DNA from: Neurospora crassa OR74A
Taxonomy: Eukaryota; Ascomycota; Sordariomycetes; Sordariales; Sordariaceae
DNA length: 64,000 nt
Assembly (NCBI RefSeq): GCF_000182925.2
Contig: NC_026501.1
Span: forward strand, 3,596,001-3,660,000
Reading direction: 5' to 3'
Part shown: piece after piece, positions 12,345-23,900 of the stretch
Layout of the letters: the number at the start of each line of letters is the position of its first letter
Numbering within the stretch: the first letter of the stretch is position 1
Translations under genes and position numbers: made by a program
Notes under the pieces: generated by a model
What the model saw: the letters and a program-made list of their open reading frames with translations, nothing else
Told to the model about the DNA's origin: nothing
Database searches by the model: none

Positions 12345-14050
12345 TCCCCCTTCTCCCTCTAACTACAATCGTACGCTATAATCAATATTTATATTACTTT
12401 CATTTTACCCCTCTACTATTTATATTCTCCTTCTTATTCTTTTAACAAATAATTATAATTATATTATACATATATTTTTAGCCCCGCCTTAAAATACCCT
12501 TAAACAATTACTACTAACCCTTAATTATAATACTAATTTTAATTAAAATCTTTTTAAACTCCGGCTTACTATTCAAATTCGTCGCCGTCCGGCTATAGCT
12601 ACTCCTACGCCCATACCCATCCCTACGCCTACATTTATACCTATTCCTACGCTTACGCCCACTCCTACGCTAGCTACTACTACGCTTATACCTACTATTA
12701 CTATTGCTTTAGCGCCTACGCTGGCTCCTACTATTACGCTTACTCTAACTCCTACTACGCCGGTTTTTCTAATACCCTAAACCCTTAATAGTAGTAGCAG
12801 TAGCGGCGGCTACTATAAATTTACTAAGGCCCCTATTGAGGGTACTATAGTTACTTAATATTCTTACTATATAGTATTAGGAGACTATAGCGCTTATATA
12901 TTTAATAAGGGTAAGGGTTGTTGTGTACTTTGTGCGCGTTTTAAAAATTCTGCTATTTGCCGGCGGTAATCCTTTACTATTTAAGAATAATATTCCTCCT
13001 AATTAGAGGAGGGCTACTTAGGCGGTAAAACTTTATTTTATTAATTTTTCTAGTATATAGTAATTTTAGTTCGAAACTTCGAGTAATTAGCGGTCGAAGG
13101 CTATATAGCTTTGTAAGTTTCCTCGAATCCTTTTATTCTATTCTAACTACTAATTCAATTTTAAGAATACTATTTACTTTATATTCGGTTACTCCGTTAG
13201 TAAAGCGCCGCTAGCCCCCTTTTCTACTATTATAGTACTTTTAATTATAATTCTAAATATCTCTTTATTTCTAGCCCTAACTTTAATTGTAATAGTTGAG
13301 AGACTAGAGACTTTAGGGGAGAATTTCAAGGCTCTTTGTATAGATTAAGGTAATTTAATAGCTTTATAATTATTATTATTCGCTGAATTATCTTTAATTA
13401 GCTATAAATCGGTCGCTTTGGTAAATATTATTATAGAATTTACTTAGGATACTAAATATACTACTATTACAACCGCTATTTATTTAAATACCCTTATTAC
13501 TAAAATTAATATTCGGATATTTAAAATAGTTTAATTTTTCTAGGAAAGGGTAATAGCTAGGGCGGTAGGTATTATTTTTAACGAGTTAGTTACGGAATTA
13601 GAAGTTTATATTAGGAAATTAGAGGAGTAGTATAGGATAATAAAGGAGAATAGGGTATTATTAGGGGAGGAGGAGTTATATATTTATTTAAGTATATTAT
13701 TTAATAGGGAGGAGGTAGTAGGTATTAAGGAATTAAAGGAGGAAGAGGAATTAGGGGAGGGGGTAATAGATATTTAGGTACTAAAGGAGGATTTAATAGT
13801 ATTAATAGAAATAATATAGTAGGAGGGAGATACTTTTGAAGAGAAAATTTAGTTAAAGAAGGCGGTTTAGTTTTCGAATTTGGTAAAGGAAATTACCTCT
13901 CCTCTAAAAAAGAGGAGAAGATTGCGGGTTTCTTACAGTAGTATAGTTATAGTATTATTATTTCTAGATAATATAGTTAGGTTAGGTACTAAGGCGGCGT
14001 TAGGTATTAGAGAATTTTAAATATAGTAGGCTGATATTAGTAGCGTTTTA
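12345..14050 (+). pseudogene. Antisense reading frame near the 3' end of G2, unidentified
   Basis: The + strand, opposite to G2 sense, holds a decayed frame. At 12600-12780 it is low complexity (repeated CCTACGC-like units, giving Pro/Thr/Leu-rich peptide). At 13440-13950 it is a Glu/Lys/Leu-rich, coiled-coil-like stretch (LVTELEVYIRKLEEQYRIIK, later LKEEEELGEGV and a basic PLKKRRRLR) interrupted only by TAA/TAG at Gln positions. I recognise no family. It lies between integrase and the 3' LTR, where a normal gypsy element has little. It could be a captured gene or an element-specific antisense ORF. Confidence 0.45.
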
Positions 14051-14499
14051 AATTAACAGCCGTATTTTTTACCTCCGGGTACTAATTTTACTTACTTTTC
14101 TTACTCTATTAATATCCCTCTTTTTATAAATTTATTTAAGGGTTTATTATTAATTCAAATATTTTTATATTACTTCTTAAAGAGTTCGAACGCTTTAGTA
14201 TTTTAAAAATCTCCGAATTAGTACTATAAAGGTTTATAATATCCTTTCTATTTTACGAAGGCTATCTATTTAATTGGGGGCCTTCTAATATATAAGATCT
14301 TTTCTACGTAGTACTCTTTCTTTCCTTCTATAATTACCGGTAGTAGTTATTCGTCGGCTATAATTTAATTTAGTAGGGGATTTTTAATAGCCTATTGGAG
14401 GAGGTTAATATAGAAGATATTATAGATATTATTTAGGAGGCTAAAGAATTCTATAATTAAAGGTAAGAGTATTCTCGAAATTGTATATTTAGTATATAA

Positions 14500-15734
14500 T
14501 TAATTTAATTTCTTTTTAGGCCTTAGTAAAATATAATTTTTAAAATTAAATTATACCTTATTACTAATTCGGAACCTCTTTACTAATTAATAGTTACAAT
14601 TAACGAACCTCTCTTATTCCTAAACCGCTATAGTTATTATAATTTAATATAAATCTATAATTTATAATAGCTTCTTAATAAATTACTAAACCTAAATATT
14701 AGCGGGTATATAGGAGTCTCTAGCGGTTTCGGGGATTATTAGAACTACCAATTCTAAGTCGAATCTATAGATTGTAAAAAAGGGAAATATATTAATTGAA
14801 GTATTAATATAGTTATTAATAGCGAATTGTACTAACGGGCACTATTTATACTAGTTATTTTAAGTTTAATTAATATATATTTTTAGGAAGGTTTATACTT
14901 CTTCATTTATTCGTTCCGGGCCGCCGTTAATTCAAGGATAATAAACGGTACTAAGAAGCTATTTAATCTTAAGTAGTTCGTAGAGTTTACTTTAGAACCG
15001 CCTGGTTTAATTAGAACTCCGGTTATTAATTATAGATTATAGCTATCTATAATACTTTACGAAGTAGCTTATAAATCTCTCGGCGTAAATTTCGGCGTTT
15101 ATTAATAATATTAGTTCTAATATTACGTTCTTACTAAGACGGTCTTTAATAACGAATAAATAAATATTACTTCTAATTAATAGGAAGTTTATAATAAAAT
15201 CTATTTAAACTTCTCGGAAGAATTAATCTAGTATTAGAATTAATTGGAATAACCCCTTCCTCTAGGTTTTTAAGTATTTAATAGAGTTATATATATAGTA
15301 GTTATATAGGAACTATCTTATATAAATTCCGAGTAGTAGCTAATAAAAATAGTGGATTAGGGCTATAATAGTACTTTCTCTACCGGGGTGCCTAAGTGTT
15401 TGAGAGTTATATATAATTTGGATAATACAGGTACGGAATATATTAAACTTTTAGTTAGTATCGGATAATTTTACAATATCTATTTTAGTAGTTATTAGGT
15501 ATTTGAGGATTTATAGCCTCCCTTAGTATTTTAAGTACCTAAAGTTATTAATAAAATAATTAACTATTTAAACTTTAAATTTAAGAGAAAGGGGTAAATC
15601 CCTTATGTTATTCTTTATTATTTTAAAGACTTATTAATATATAGCGTCCCTTCCTACTATAGAGTCTTGGAACTATTATAAATCCGGATTTTTAAAGACT
15701 TTTATACCCTTCCTCTAAGTTGTTCGAGAATTTT
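14500..15734 (-). pseudogene. G2 integrase region, RIP-degraded
   Basis: On minus, about 14810-15010, the frame reads KLYELLKIK.LLSTVYYP.I, then GGPERINEEV.TFLKIYIN and later CPLVQFA. This is the integrase core (L.STAYHPQTDG..ER.N..V..YLR.Y) with His to Tyr and Gln/Trp to stop. The following 14050-14800 should hold the integrase C-terminus; no further motif was recognised. The upstream side ends at the B1 insertion. Confidence 0.78.
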
Positions 15735-15748
15735 GAAGATCCAATATT

Positions 15749-16764
15749 ATTATTATTATTATTAGTCTTATACACGCTAACTATTTACATAGTTCGCCCT
15801 ATAGGCATACGGTGCTGCTTTACTCGTAGTCGGTAGGAAAAACCGTACTATAATAGCCGGATAAAAACCCTCCGCTTTGCTATTACTATAGTACCATATT
15901 AATTCTATACCGTCCTATTTTCCTTCCTCTCGGTATAACCTTACTATTATAACTAAGGCTATAAATTTTTATTATATATATAACCAACCTTACTCTAATT
16001 AATCGCCGCCCCCCTTCCGTCTTTTTACTATTACCACCTTATAATTAGTAGCCTTTTATCCTATTTTTCTCTAATTACATTATTCCAAATCGCTTAATTT
16101 ATTTATAAAGGAAACCTTAACCTAGTTCTTTTTTTCCTTCCCTCTTTCCTTCCTTATACTACGCTACTACCTCCGCCGTATTGTATCTATATTCTAATTA
16201 AATCCGCCGCTATCCCGTATCCGTATTTAACCCGAATTGGTATTATTATTATTATATTATACTACGTAAAAAACCTCCTAGCGCCGCAAAGAAAATACTT
16301 ACTTCGAAAGTATTAGGGGTTGCAACCTCCTCTAATAAATCGGAGGGCGAAGTTGTAGCAGAGGTTATAGTAATTAGTACCGGCCCTACTAGTTTGCTTT
16401 ATAATAATACCCTAATTAAGCCTATTACCTTTAAGAAGGTTAGAAAATATTTATCGAAGGAGACGTAGGAGAAGAAGGGCGCTACTATAGGGTACTTCTA
16501 GCCTCCCGAATTTTATAAATAGTATAATTCCTATATCTATAACCTATAGTATATTCTTCCTATAATTTATAATAACCTAGCCGGCTTCCAACTCGCCTTC
16601 GATTAGGCCCGGTGCCTCTAAGATCCCTATAAGTCTCCGTTTCGTTTCCGTAGCGTTCCTATATCTAACTCTTGAGGTAGTTCGCTCCAACGCCCTTTGT
16701 CGCAAGTGTCGGTCGCAGAAGAGGACTGAGGAGTACCCGAGCGCCGAGCTTGCTCCCCTAGTGC
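15749..16764 (-). mobile_element. LINE B1: truncated non-LTR element of family B in G2
   Basis: The insertion is bracketed by an exact 14-bp duplication GAAGATCCAATATT (15735-15748 and 16765-16778), the length expected from target-primed reverse transcription. An ATT repeat adjoins the left end (15749-15762), so the 3' tail is on the left and sense is minus. 15760-16460 matches B2 (54785-55469). The right part (about 16570-16764) has escaped RIP and is GC-rich. The + strand carries a decayed open frame (KKPPSAAKK..., from about 16270), antisense to the inferred element direction. The protein content of this family is unknown from this window. Confidence 0.75.
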
Positions 16765-16778
16765 GAAGATCCAATATT

Positions 16779-18400
16779 AAAATATAGATATAATTATATA
16801 AGGTGGATTTGGGAATGAATTAGAAATTTCAAACTTCTTTATCGCCTTCGGTAGGGCGGTTTTACTCCTTCTAAAATAATATATTAAGTACTACTATTTC
16901 TTTATCCGGTTGATATTAGAGTTTAAAAGAGAACTTAGAAAGGTGTTCAGCTTAATAAGCTTACTATTTAAATAGATATTACCGAATTATAAAGTATTTT
17001 AGGTTGTAGTAATTAATTAGGATAGTAAAGCTATTGTAATTATATAGCTCGGCTTACTACTCCTATAGGTAGTTAATAATCGCTAGTATTTCTTTATTAT
17101 ACATAGAGTAATTACGTTTTACTAACTTTAACTTCCTCGAATAAAAGGCTACTATACGTTATTAGCCGTTTACTTCTTACATTAGATAGCCCCCGAGAAT
17201 AAATTTACTATAGTCGGCCTTTAGTAATATCGGGCGCTCGGGGTCTTACTTAGTAAATATAAGCATTCGAATAAATAGAATTTTAAATAATTAGAATACC
17301 TCTTTATACGCTATTAACTATTTAAATAGGACTCCTTTATTAGTTAATACTATAAGTAGTACGGTTATTATAGTAAATTCGGGTATAAATATCTAATAAT
17401 AATTTACGAATTTTAAGAAACTCCAAACCCCTTTTTGGGATATTGGAGCGTTTTATTTTAAAATAGCCTTAACCTTCTTAAAGTTTATCTAAATACTTAC
17501 ATTAATATAAATAATAAATCCTAAATATTTAACCTTCTTAATAGTAAATTTATACTTATCGGAGTCTAAATAAAGACTAGTATTTTAAAAACGTTCGAAT
17601 ACTATACGGACCTTCTATATATAATCTTCTCGAGACCCGTTAATAAAAATAAGGATATTATTTATATACGCCGAATAGAAGTTATTAAGGAATTTTCGTA
17701 ATATTTAGTTAATATACTATTGGAAGGTAGTTGGGGTATTATATAATCCGAAGGGGATTATTAACTACTCAAATAGGCTATAACGCATTCAAAACGCTAT
17801 TTTATATTCTTCTCCTTCTATTATTCAAATTTTGTAGAAAATTTATACTATATTTACCTTAGAGAACTACTTTATTCCTTTAAATATTCGGAATATCTCT
17901 TAGATTAATAGTAGGGGGTACTAGTTTGCTCGAATAATTATATTAAAAGCTTAGTAATTATAATAGAAGTAAAGGCCTCCGTCCGGCTTCCGAACGAGAA
18001 GAATAGGGGCTTTAGCGGTTAAATTATTAACGCGGATAAAGCTTTTATTTATTAAGTTCTAGAGAAGTTTGTTAAGTACTAAGAATTCCTTTCGAAATAT
18101 ATTATATAATAGGTTGAAGGGGAGTGGGAGATCCCTACTATTGGGCCCCTTCTTTAATTCGATTTTTAAATTAATTCTGGGTTTATAATTATTAAAATAA
18201 TTAGCTTCTTATTTTTTAAAAAGAGGAATAAGGTCCTAGAAGTCTTTAGGGATAATTTATTGGAGCTTTTTATTAATTTTAACCTACTTAAGTATTAAGG
18301 CCTTTTCAATATCCTTTAGTTAGATAGCGAATATAAAAGCTTCTATAGTAACCTAGCCTTCATTTTTATTTATTTAGCGAATATACCTGATAAAGGTAGT
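16779..18400 (-). pseudogene. G2 reverse transcriptase region, RIP-degraded
   Basis: On minus, 17560-17860, the frame reads EYKIAF.MRYSLFE.LIIPFG, then TFQ.YIN.ILRKFLNNFYSA and YINNILIF at about 17645-17670. This is the Ty3/gypsy RT core ([22 protein letters not shown]...YIDDVLIF) with the catalytic Asp pair changed to Asn-Asn. RNase H should continue toward 16779, where B1 is inserted. Confidence 0.82.
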
Positions 18401-20300
18401 AGCGAAAATGTACGTAGTTTCTTAAAGTTCCTTAAGGAATAGGGTCTTAAATTTAAATTTATTAATATAATTTATTTAGAATTAAGTAGCGCTATACTAG
18501 AGTTTCTTCTTATAGGGGATTAAATATATTTAGTTAGTTATTAACTACGATTTCTTAAAAATAATAGAGTATTCGAGCTCTAGTATTATATACGCATAGA
18601 CTAGTAAAATACGGCTTTAAAGTTCTATAAGGAAATATATAATATTTTAGATAGAAGCGCCTTCTATAGTTATTATAGCGCTTCGGATTTACCGAATTGG
18701 AATTAGGACGATGGGGATTTAGAAATCCCGAATAATATTTTTATTAATAGTAGTATAGTATTAATAACCTTTATTAATAAGAGCGTAGAATAGATTGGTA
18801 AAATTAATAATAATTAGTATTAAAGTTAGTTCTATTTCTATTCGAGGTTTAAATTCTTCTACTTTACTTAATACTTCGAAGGTAGGCTCTAGTACCTAAC
18901 TTCGTATTAGAGTTACTCTTTTCCTTAATCTAATTTAGAGTTTAAGAGTTTAATTATTCGAAATTCTTTATTAAGTAGCAGGGCTATTTAAGTAATTTAA
19001 ATACGTATTCCCTTACTTTAAGGATTTATAGCCGGTAAATATAGGCACTTAGTAATAATATAGCCGGTAGTACTATAATAAATATACTATCCTTTAGTAT
19101 AGCATTTCTCCTTTTTATTTTATAATACTTATTTAGCCTATCCCTTTAGTTAAATAGAAGACCCCTTACTTTAAATATTATGAATATTGGTTATACTTAT
19201 AAGGATATTGCTATTAGTATTATATTAAGTTTTAGAGGGTATAGCGGAGGAAGAACTACGGGTTTAATACTAATAATTAGAGCGATCCGAGTTGGCGGCG
19301 ATAAGGATATATACTTTAATTCGCCGGTTATTTTGGTTACTATTTTATAGGTAATTTTAATAGAGCGTTCGGAATTCTATAGTCTTTTTATATTTATAAG
19401 TAATATTTTAGAACTACTCTATATAAATAAAGTAGTCGTTAGAGAATTTAATAATAAAAAAGTAGTTATTAAACTTCTTATTAATAGCGCAATAAAGGAA
19501 TCCTAATTTAGTACGGCTATCTTAATTATAGTTACTAGCTTTTAGGAATTCGTCGTTGAAATTAATAAAGAATTTAGAGAATAGTTGGCCGTCCTTCTAT
19601 TTTATTTTAGCGAAATTATCGAGGGCGTGGTCTTGGGTATAATAAGTATTAAAGATTTACTAGATTTATTTAAATAATTCGGTTGGGTTTTTATTATTGG
19701 AGAGGGTATAGGCGGTTTAGTAGCCTTCTAGCTATTACTATTTATTAATTGGTAGGGTATTAAGGATTTTAATTTATATAATATTAGGATTATTATATAC
19801 ACCGGCCTTAAAGTTTATATTATATATTTTAATTAATTTATTATAGTAGAAGAAGAAGGTAGTAGGTTTACTATTCTACTGGGGGAGTTCGAGTAGCTTC
19901 TATTAATATAGCTTACTAAAATTACTATTAGAATTATTATTAATATTAAACTTCTCTTTATCCTTATTATTACTATTAGAGGAATTTTGCTTAGTAGGGT
20001 ACGTAAATTCGGGCTTTAAAGTAAGTTAGGAATAAATAGAGAAGGGGATTATAGATTTAACCTTCCCCTTTGATTTAGAATTCGCTTGCAAAATTCGGAG
20101 TAAATTACTAAGTAGGCCGGTAGTATCGGGGGGTATTCTAACGCTCCTAATTACTAAAGAACTATAGGAAACTTCTATATTAGTATTAGTATTATTATTA
20201 TTGTTCAGTATAGAAAAAGAGACTATTCTAGTACTAGTATGCGTTGTGCTGTTAGTTGTAGGCTGTCCTTCCTTTTAGTAGTTAATTAATAAGAAGGTAG
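18400..20300 (-). pseudogene. G2 gag and protease region (inferred)
   Basis: By position between RT and the 5' LTR on minus this must be gag and protease. The sequence is heavily mutated; frames have TAA/TAG stops and I could not recognise a zinc knuckle or the protease DTG motif with confidence. Confidence 0.5.
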
Positions 20301-20307
20301 AATTTAA

Positions 20308-20611
20308 TATAAGGGGATAGTAGAGCGATATATAGGTGTTGGCCTTATGTATGTATATTAAGGTTCTACGAAGAAAGAAAGGATAAAACGTTACCCTCCG
20401 GGTCGTTCGAGTACTAGAGTTTAAATAGCCGTATATTTTAGTAGCTACTTTGTAGCTTGAGGCTACTAGAGAATATTCTAGAAGATTGAGTGCTGGAAGT
20501 TTAGTACTGTGGTCCGAGTCAGTTGGAGCAGTCTCAACGCTGGCTGCCGTCTTAGTACTCAAGTTTGGCCAGTTAGAGCCAGATGTCTGGTCGGGCACCA
20601 GTCCTATAATA
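20308..20611 (-). repeat. 5' LTR of G2
   Basis: A 304-bp partner of 12039-12338, followed by GGTAT. It is less mutated than its partner, and an accidental 119-codon minus frame spans it. Confidence 0.87.
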
Positions 20612-20616
20612 GGTAT

Positions 20617-22290
20617 ATTTAATAATATAGTCAAATACCTTCTTTTCTTTGTGTAGGGGGAATAATTTATCCTTTATAGTATTTATATTATATTTTAATT
20701 TATTAATATATCCTTTTAGTTCGTCGGATTCGCTAATTATAATTATAGAGTTAGGTCGAAACTTTAAATGTATTTAGGCATTATCGAATTGAATTACTAG
20801 GGCGTTAACCTTACCCTTAAGGCGGGCGATCTTTATTTAATTTGTAGTTTGTAGGGTGTTTAGGCTATTTATATATACTTTAGTATCTTTGTTAACTTTA
20901 AAATTGTAATTTATTGCTATTTCTACGAAGGATTTGTTGTAGGTAAAGTATATACGTTTTACTTTCTTGCGTTCTTTATAGAAATTATTTTTTAATTATT
21001 AATAGTATACCTCTATATTTATTAATTGTCCTTAAATATCGGTTCCTTCTTTAAATACTATAATAGCGATGTTACGCTTACTTTTAATACGAACGATCGT
21101 AGTATTTTATTCCTTTATTTTTTAAATAAAGTAAATAATAAAGGAGTATATTTTGCGTACTATAGTATTTATATAAGTTTTTATCTCTATTATATTATTA
21201 GTAAATATATAAAAAATTTGTAGGGATAGGAAATGAATACGGATTTCGTTCTATATAGCTATTGGGTTTTTATTGTAAACGGAGGTAAATTGGGTTGAGG
21301 TTATTATCCCCTTCTACAAACCTAATATTGAGGATTTCTAGCCTTCTTTAATAAATAGTTAAAAGTAGATATAGTTGTATCTACGACGATTCTTATAATA
21401 GTCTATTATATAGTTGGCTTTATTAATAATATCTTTTAATAAATTGTTAAAAGAAGGGGCTAGCCGTTTATTACCAATTTTAGGTATTATATTAGTTAAG
21501 TAGAGGTTTTATGTTTATTAAAGTATAAAATTAATAAAGTTTTTTATTTTAAGGTTAAATTTATTTAGGATAATAGGGATTATTTTATTAATTTTATAAG
21601 TATTGAGTAATATTTATTCAATTAATAATAGGTTAGAAGGGATATTGTTATAAAGATTTTGAAAGGATTTAATACTAAATTGGATCTTTTAGTATTCTAA
21701 TAATTAAATTTTATTAAGTGGTTCTTCTATAATTGAAGCTTTAATTTTAGGCGGCGGACGATTGGGAGTACCTTATTAAATTGTAATATAATTATATAAA
21801 GCAGTTAAATTACGTTTCGTAGAGGAATTGGGGGATATACGATTTTTTTTATAATTATTAATAGAGGGAGTTGTTAGTTGCTTCTCTATTTAGGGTAGGG
21901 TTGGATATATAATAGTAAGTATAGGTATTTGGGTTTCTTTAGTATTAATATTAGAGTTATTATAGTTTAGGGTATAATTATTAGTTATAGGGTTGCCCTT
22001 AGGCCAACTTTTAGGATTATTTACTATATTGGGGTTCGTTACTCTCGAGTAGAATTATAATTAATACGGGTCTCGAAGTAGAATATTCTTATATTAGGTT
22101 CTTGTTATAATTGTAACTTTAGGGTTCTTTCGGATCCTAGTAATTTAAGTAGTTGGTTATAGCAACTTTGAATATTGACGGGTTTTTATTATTGTTAATT
22201 GCAATTAAGTAAATGACTTTGGGTATTGGTAGTTTGGGTTAGGATATTATAATTATTGTCCTTGGTTGTATAATAGGTTTTAGCTTTAAT
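20617..22290 (-). pseudogene. G1 gag, 5' part (RIP-degraded)
   Basis: This continues G1 beyond the G2 insertion up to the 5' LTR of G1. By position it is leader and the N-terminal part of gag on minus. Decayed frames are visible but no specific motif was recognised. Confidence 0.5.
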
Positions 22291-22294
22291 ATTA

Positions 22295-22540
22295 TGTGAG
22301 AGCGTATATAATTATAAAAGTAAGTTAGTTTAAGATGGGTTGTGGTGCAATTTAAATAAAATATTAAAGTTAAAGAAAGAAGAAGAAGAGGAAAGGTATA
22401 AAGATGGGCTGGTTGCGCGTAGTTAAATGTACGTACGTGCCGGTCCTACTTAGTTATTGTAGGGTACGTTGCGAGGGCGGCGCGTGACTACGTGACTCAA
22501 CTGTATACCACCTGGGTGGTTATGGTTGTAGACCATGACA
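22295..22540 (-). repeat. 5' LTR of G1
   Basis: A 246-bp copy of 1950-2195, less mutated (ends GACCATGACA). GGTAA follows at 22541-22545. MITE M1 then inserted across this boundary, so its 9-bp duplication GACAGGTAA includes the LTR end. Confidence 0.87.
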
Positions 22541-22545
22541 GGTAA

Positions 22546-22684
22546 TAGTCTCTATCACATTAACCTCCGACGACAAGCTTCAGCGGACCCGCCCCACAAT
22601 TATGTGGGTCTCCTCTCCTCGAACGCAAAAACGGGTGGGGTGGGGTGGTTTTGGAGGTGAGTGGGTCATTGAGAACTGAGACTA
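22546..22684 (+). mobile_element. M1: 139-bp MITE with 9-bp target duplication
   Basis: It begins TAGTCTC and ends GAGACTA (7-bp terminal inverted repeat) and is flanked by exact GACAGGTAA copies (22537-22545 and 22685-22693). The left half holds the hairpin CCCCACAATTATGTGGG; the right half holds GGGTGGGGTGGGGTGG. Both halves match the two ends of M2, so M1 is a deletion derivative of that family. It is not RIP-mutated, as expected for such a short repeat. No coding capacity; a DNA transposase would have to act in trans. A 9-bp duplication suggests a Mutator-like source, but the transposase is unknown. Confidence 0.85.
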
Positions 22685-22693
22685 GACAGGTAA

Positions 22694-23900
22694 AGGGAAG
22701 AATTAAAATTCTAATTACACCCCTAACCAATTCTCTTCTAAACCTTCTAAAATTTAATTCGTAGCCGTATAGAATTAAAACCCCCCCGCGGGCAATTTTA
22801 ATTTATCTTCTACTAAATTAAATATAAAGGACGCTAACAGCAATATTAATATATTTATAGGTAGAATAGCAATAAGCTTAACCTATAGATATAGTAGCGC
22901 TCGAAGAGGTAAAGGTAGTAGTACTATCCATTATATTAAATAAGTTTCCTATGAAGAATATTAGAAGTATAGAGAGAATAACCTATGTATAAAGTATAGA
23001 ACTTCCGATTATTATATAGTACGTTACTTATATTTACTAATTATAAATTTTAAAAATAAGATTGGTATTAACGTAATTATAATTACGGTAGCCCCTCTTA
23101 TATTAGAAGAAGAAGAATAATACGAATTTATAGCGGAGGATTAGGGAAAAGAATAATTCTAGTGTACAATTGGACATTGGAATCCCTAGAAGTATTAAGT
23201 AATAAAGTAGAAAATTTTAAATTAAAAAATAAATTAGAAATTAAATCTATTTTAATTCTACTTATTATTAATAATTGTAATTTATTTTATATTTCTATAA
23301 ATAAGGGTTGCTAATACTATATTGTAATTAGTAGAAAGGTTGTTTATAACCTTGGAATTCCTATAATTCCTATCCCTATATATTAAGTAAAGCTTACGTT
23401 TATAGTTATAGAAAGCGCTATTATTAAGAACCTTACTTGGTTTATAATAAAAGTTAATAGTTGTATTAAGCCTATAGTAATATATATTGTCCCCGAGCTG
23501 GAATACCCCTTAATTTTAAATAAATTATAGTTCGCTACCTATAGAGTTTACTCGGTACCTTATAAGAAGCGCCTCTATATAGGAGTAGTGGGTAATTGGA
23601 TCCTTTATATTAAAAGTAAAGAGAAAAAAAAAACCCTATTTATTAAAAAAGTAAAATCCGCTATATATATAATAGTTATTATATTCGTAGGTACTATTAA
23701 CTATATATATAAGGAATATAGCTAAGTTATAGTTAAGGATTATATTTTTACTATTAACTTTAAAGATATAAAGAAGGCCCTTACCCCGGAGAAAATCTAT
23801 ATAAAAGCCCAACTCTAAAAAAAGATCCTTAAATAATTTTACTACCTCCTCCCTTTATAAATAAAAGAAGAAGTTAATAGATTTAATTTTTTTAAGCTTA
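22694..23900 (+). pseudogene. G0 gag end and protease region
   Basis: The G0 gag frame resumes directly after the MITE and target duplications (GKGKN, then a Ser/Pro/Asn-rich stretch and AGNFNLSS near 22790). This matches the region just before or at the zinc knuckle of gypsy Gag. The following 23000-23900 is by position the protease and start of RT; no clear DTG motif was read. Confidence 0.6.

Larger units (their letters stand above)
12039..20611 (-). mobile_element. G2: RIP-degraded Ty3/gypsy element nested in G1
   Basis: The LTRs are 12039-12338 and 20308-20611 (300 and 304 bp, TGTAAGGGG or TATAAGGGG at the start). The target duplication is GGTAT (12034-12038 and 20612-20616). The C-rich run at about 12342-12362 is a polypurine tract on minus, beside the 3' LTR, so sense is minus. 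RT and integrase motifs lie on minus. LINE B1 interrupts it at 15749-16764. Between the 3' LTR and integrase lies about 2 kb whose best frame is on the opposite strand. Confidence 0.87.
1950..22540 (-). mobile_element. G1: RIP-degraded Ty3/gypsy element nested in G0
   Basis: Two 246-bp LTRs (1950-2195 and 22295-22540) begin TGTGAGAGCG on the + strand and end GACTATAATA or GACCATGACA. The target duplication is GGTAA (1945-1949 and 22541-22545). The tract at about 2199-2215 is C-rich on + and therefore a polypurine tract on -, next to the 3' LTR, so sense is minus. gag is split between 20617-22290 and 10005-12033 by G2. pol lies at about 2230-6330, after LINE A1. Without its two insertions the element would be about 8.4 kb, a normal gypsy size. 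Part of A1 and its left junction lie in assembly gaps. Confidence 0.87.

Noticed and set aside
16577-16774. 65-codon minus frame in LINE B1
   Set aside because: Its start lies in the target duplication outside the element, so it cannot be an element ORF with that start; no domain recognised.
20275-20634. 119-codon minus frame
   Set aside because: It spans exactly the 5' LTR of G2 (20308-20611); the partner LTR does not keep it. It is an accidental frame in less mutated DNA.
1950-22540. G1 LTRs as unrelated solo repeats because they are 20 kb apart
   Set aside because: The distance is explained by nested LINE A1 and G2, and the GGTAA duplication and gag read-through of the host G0 confirm one insertion.
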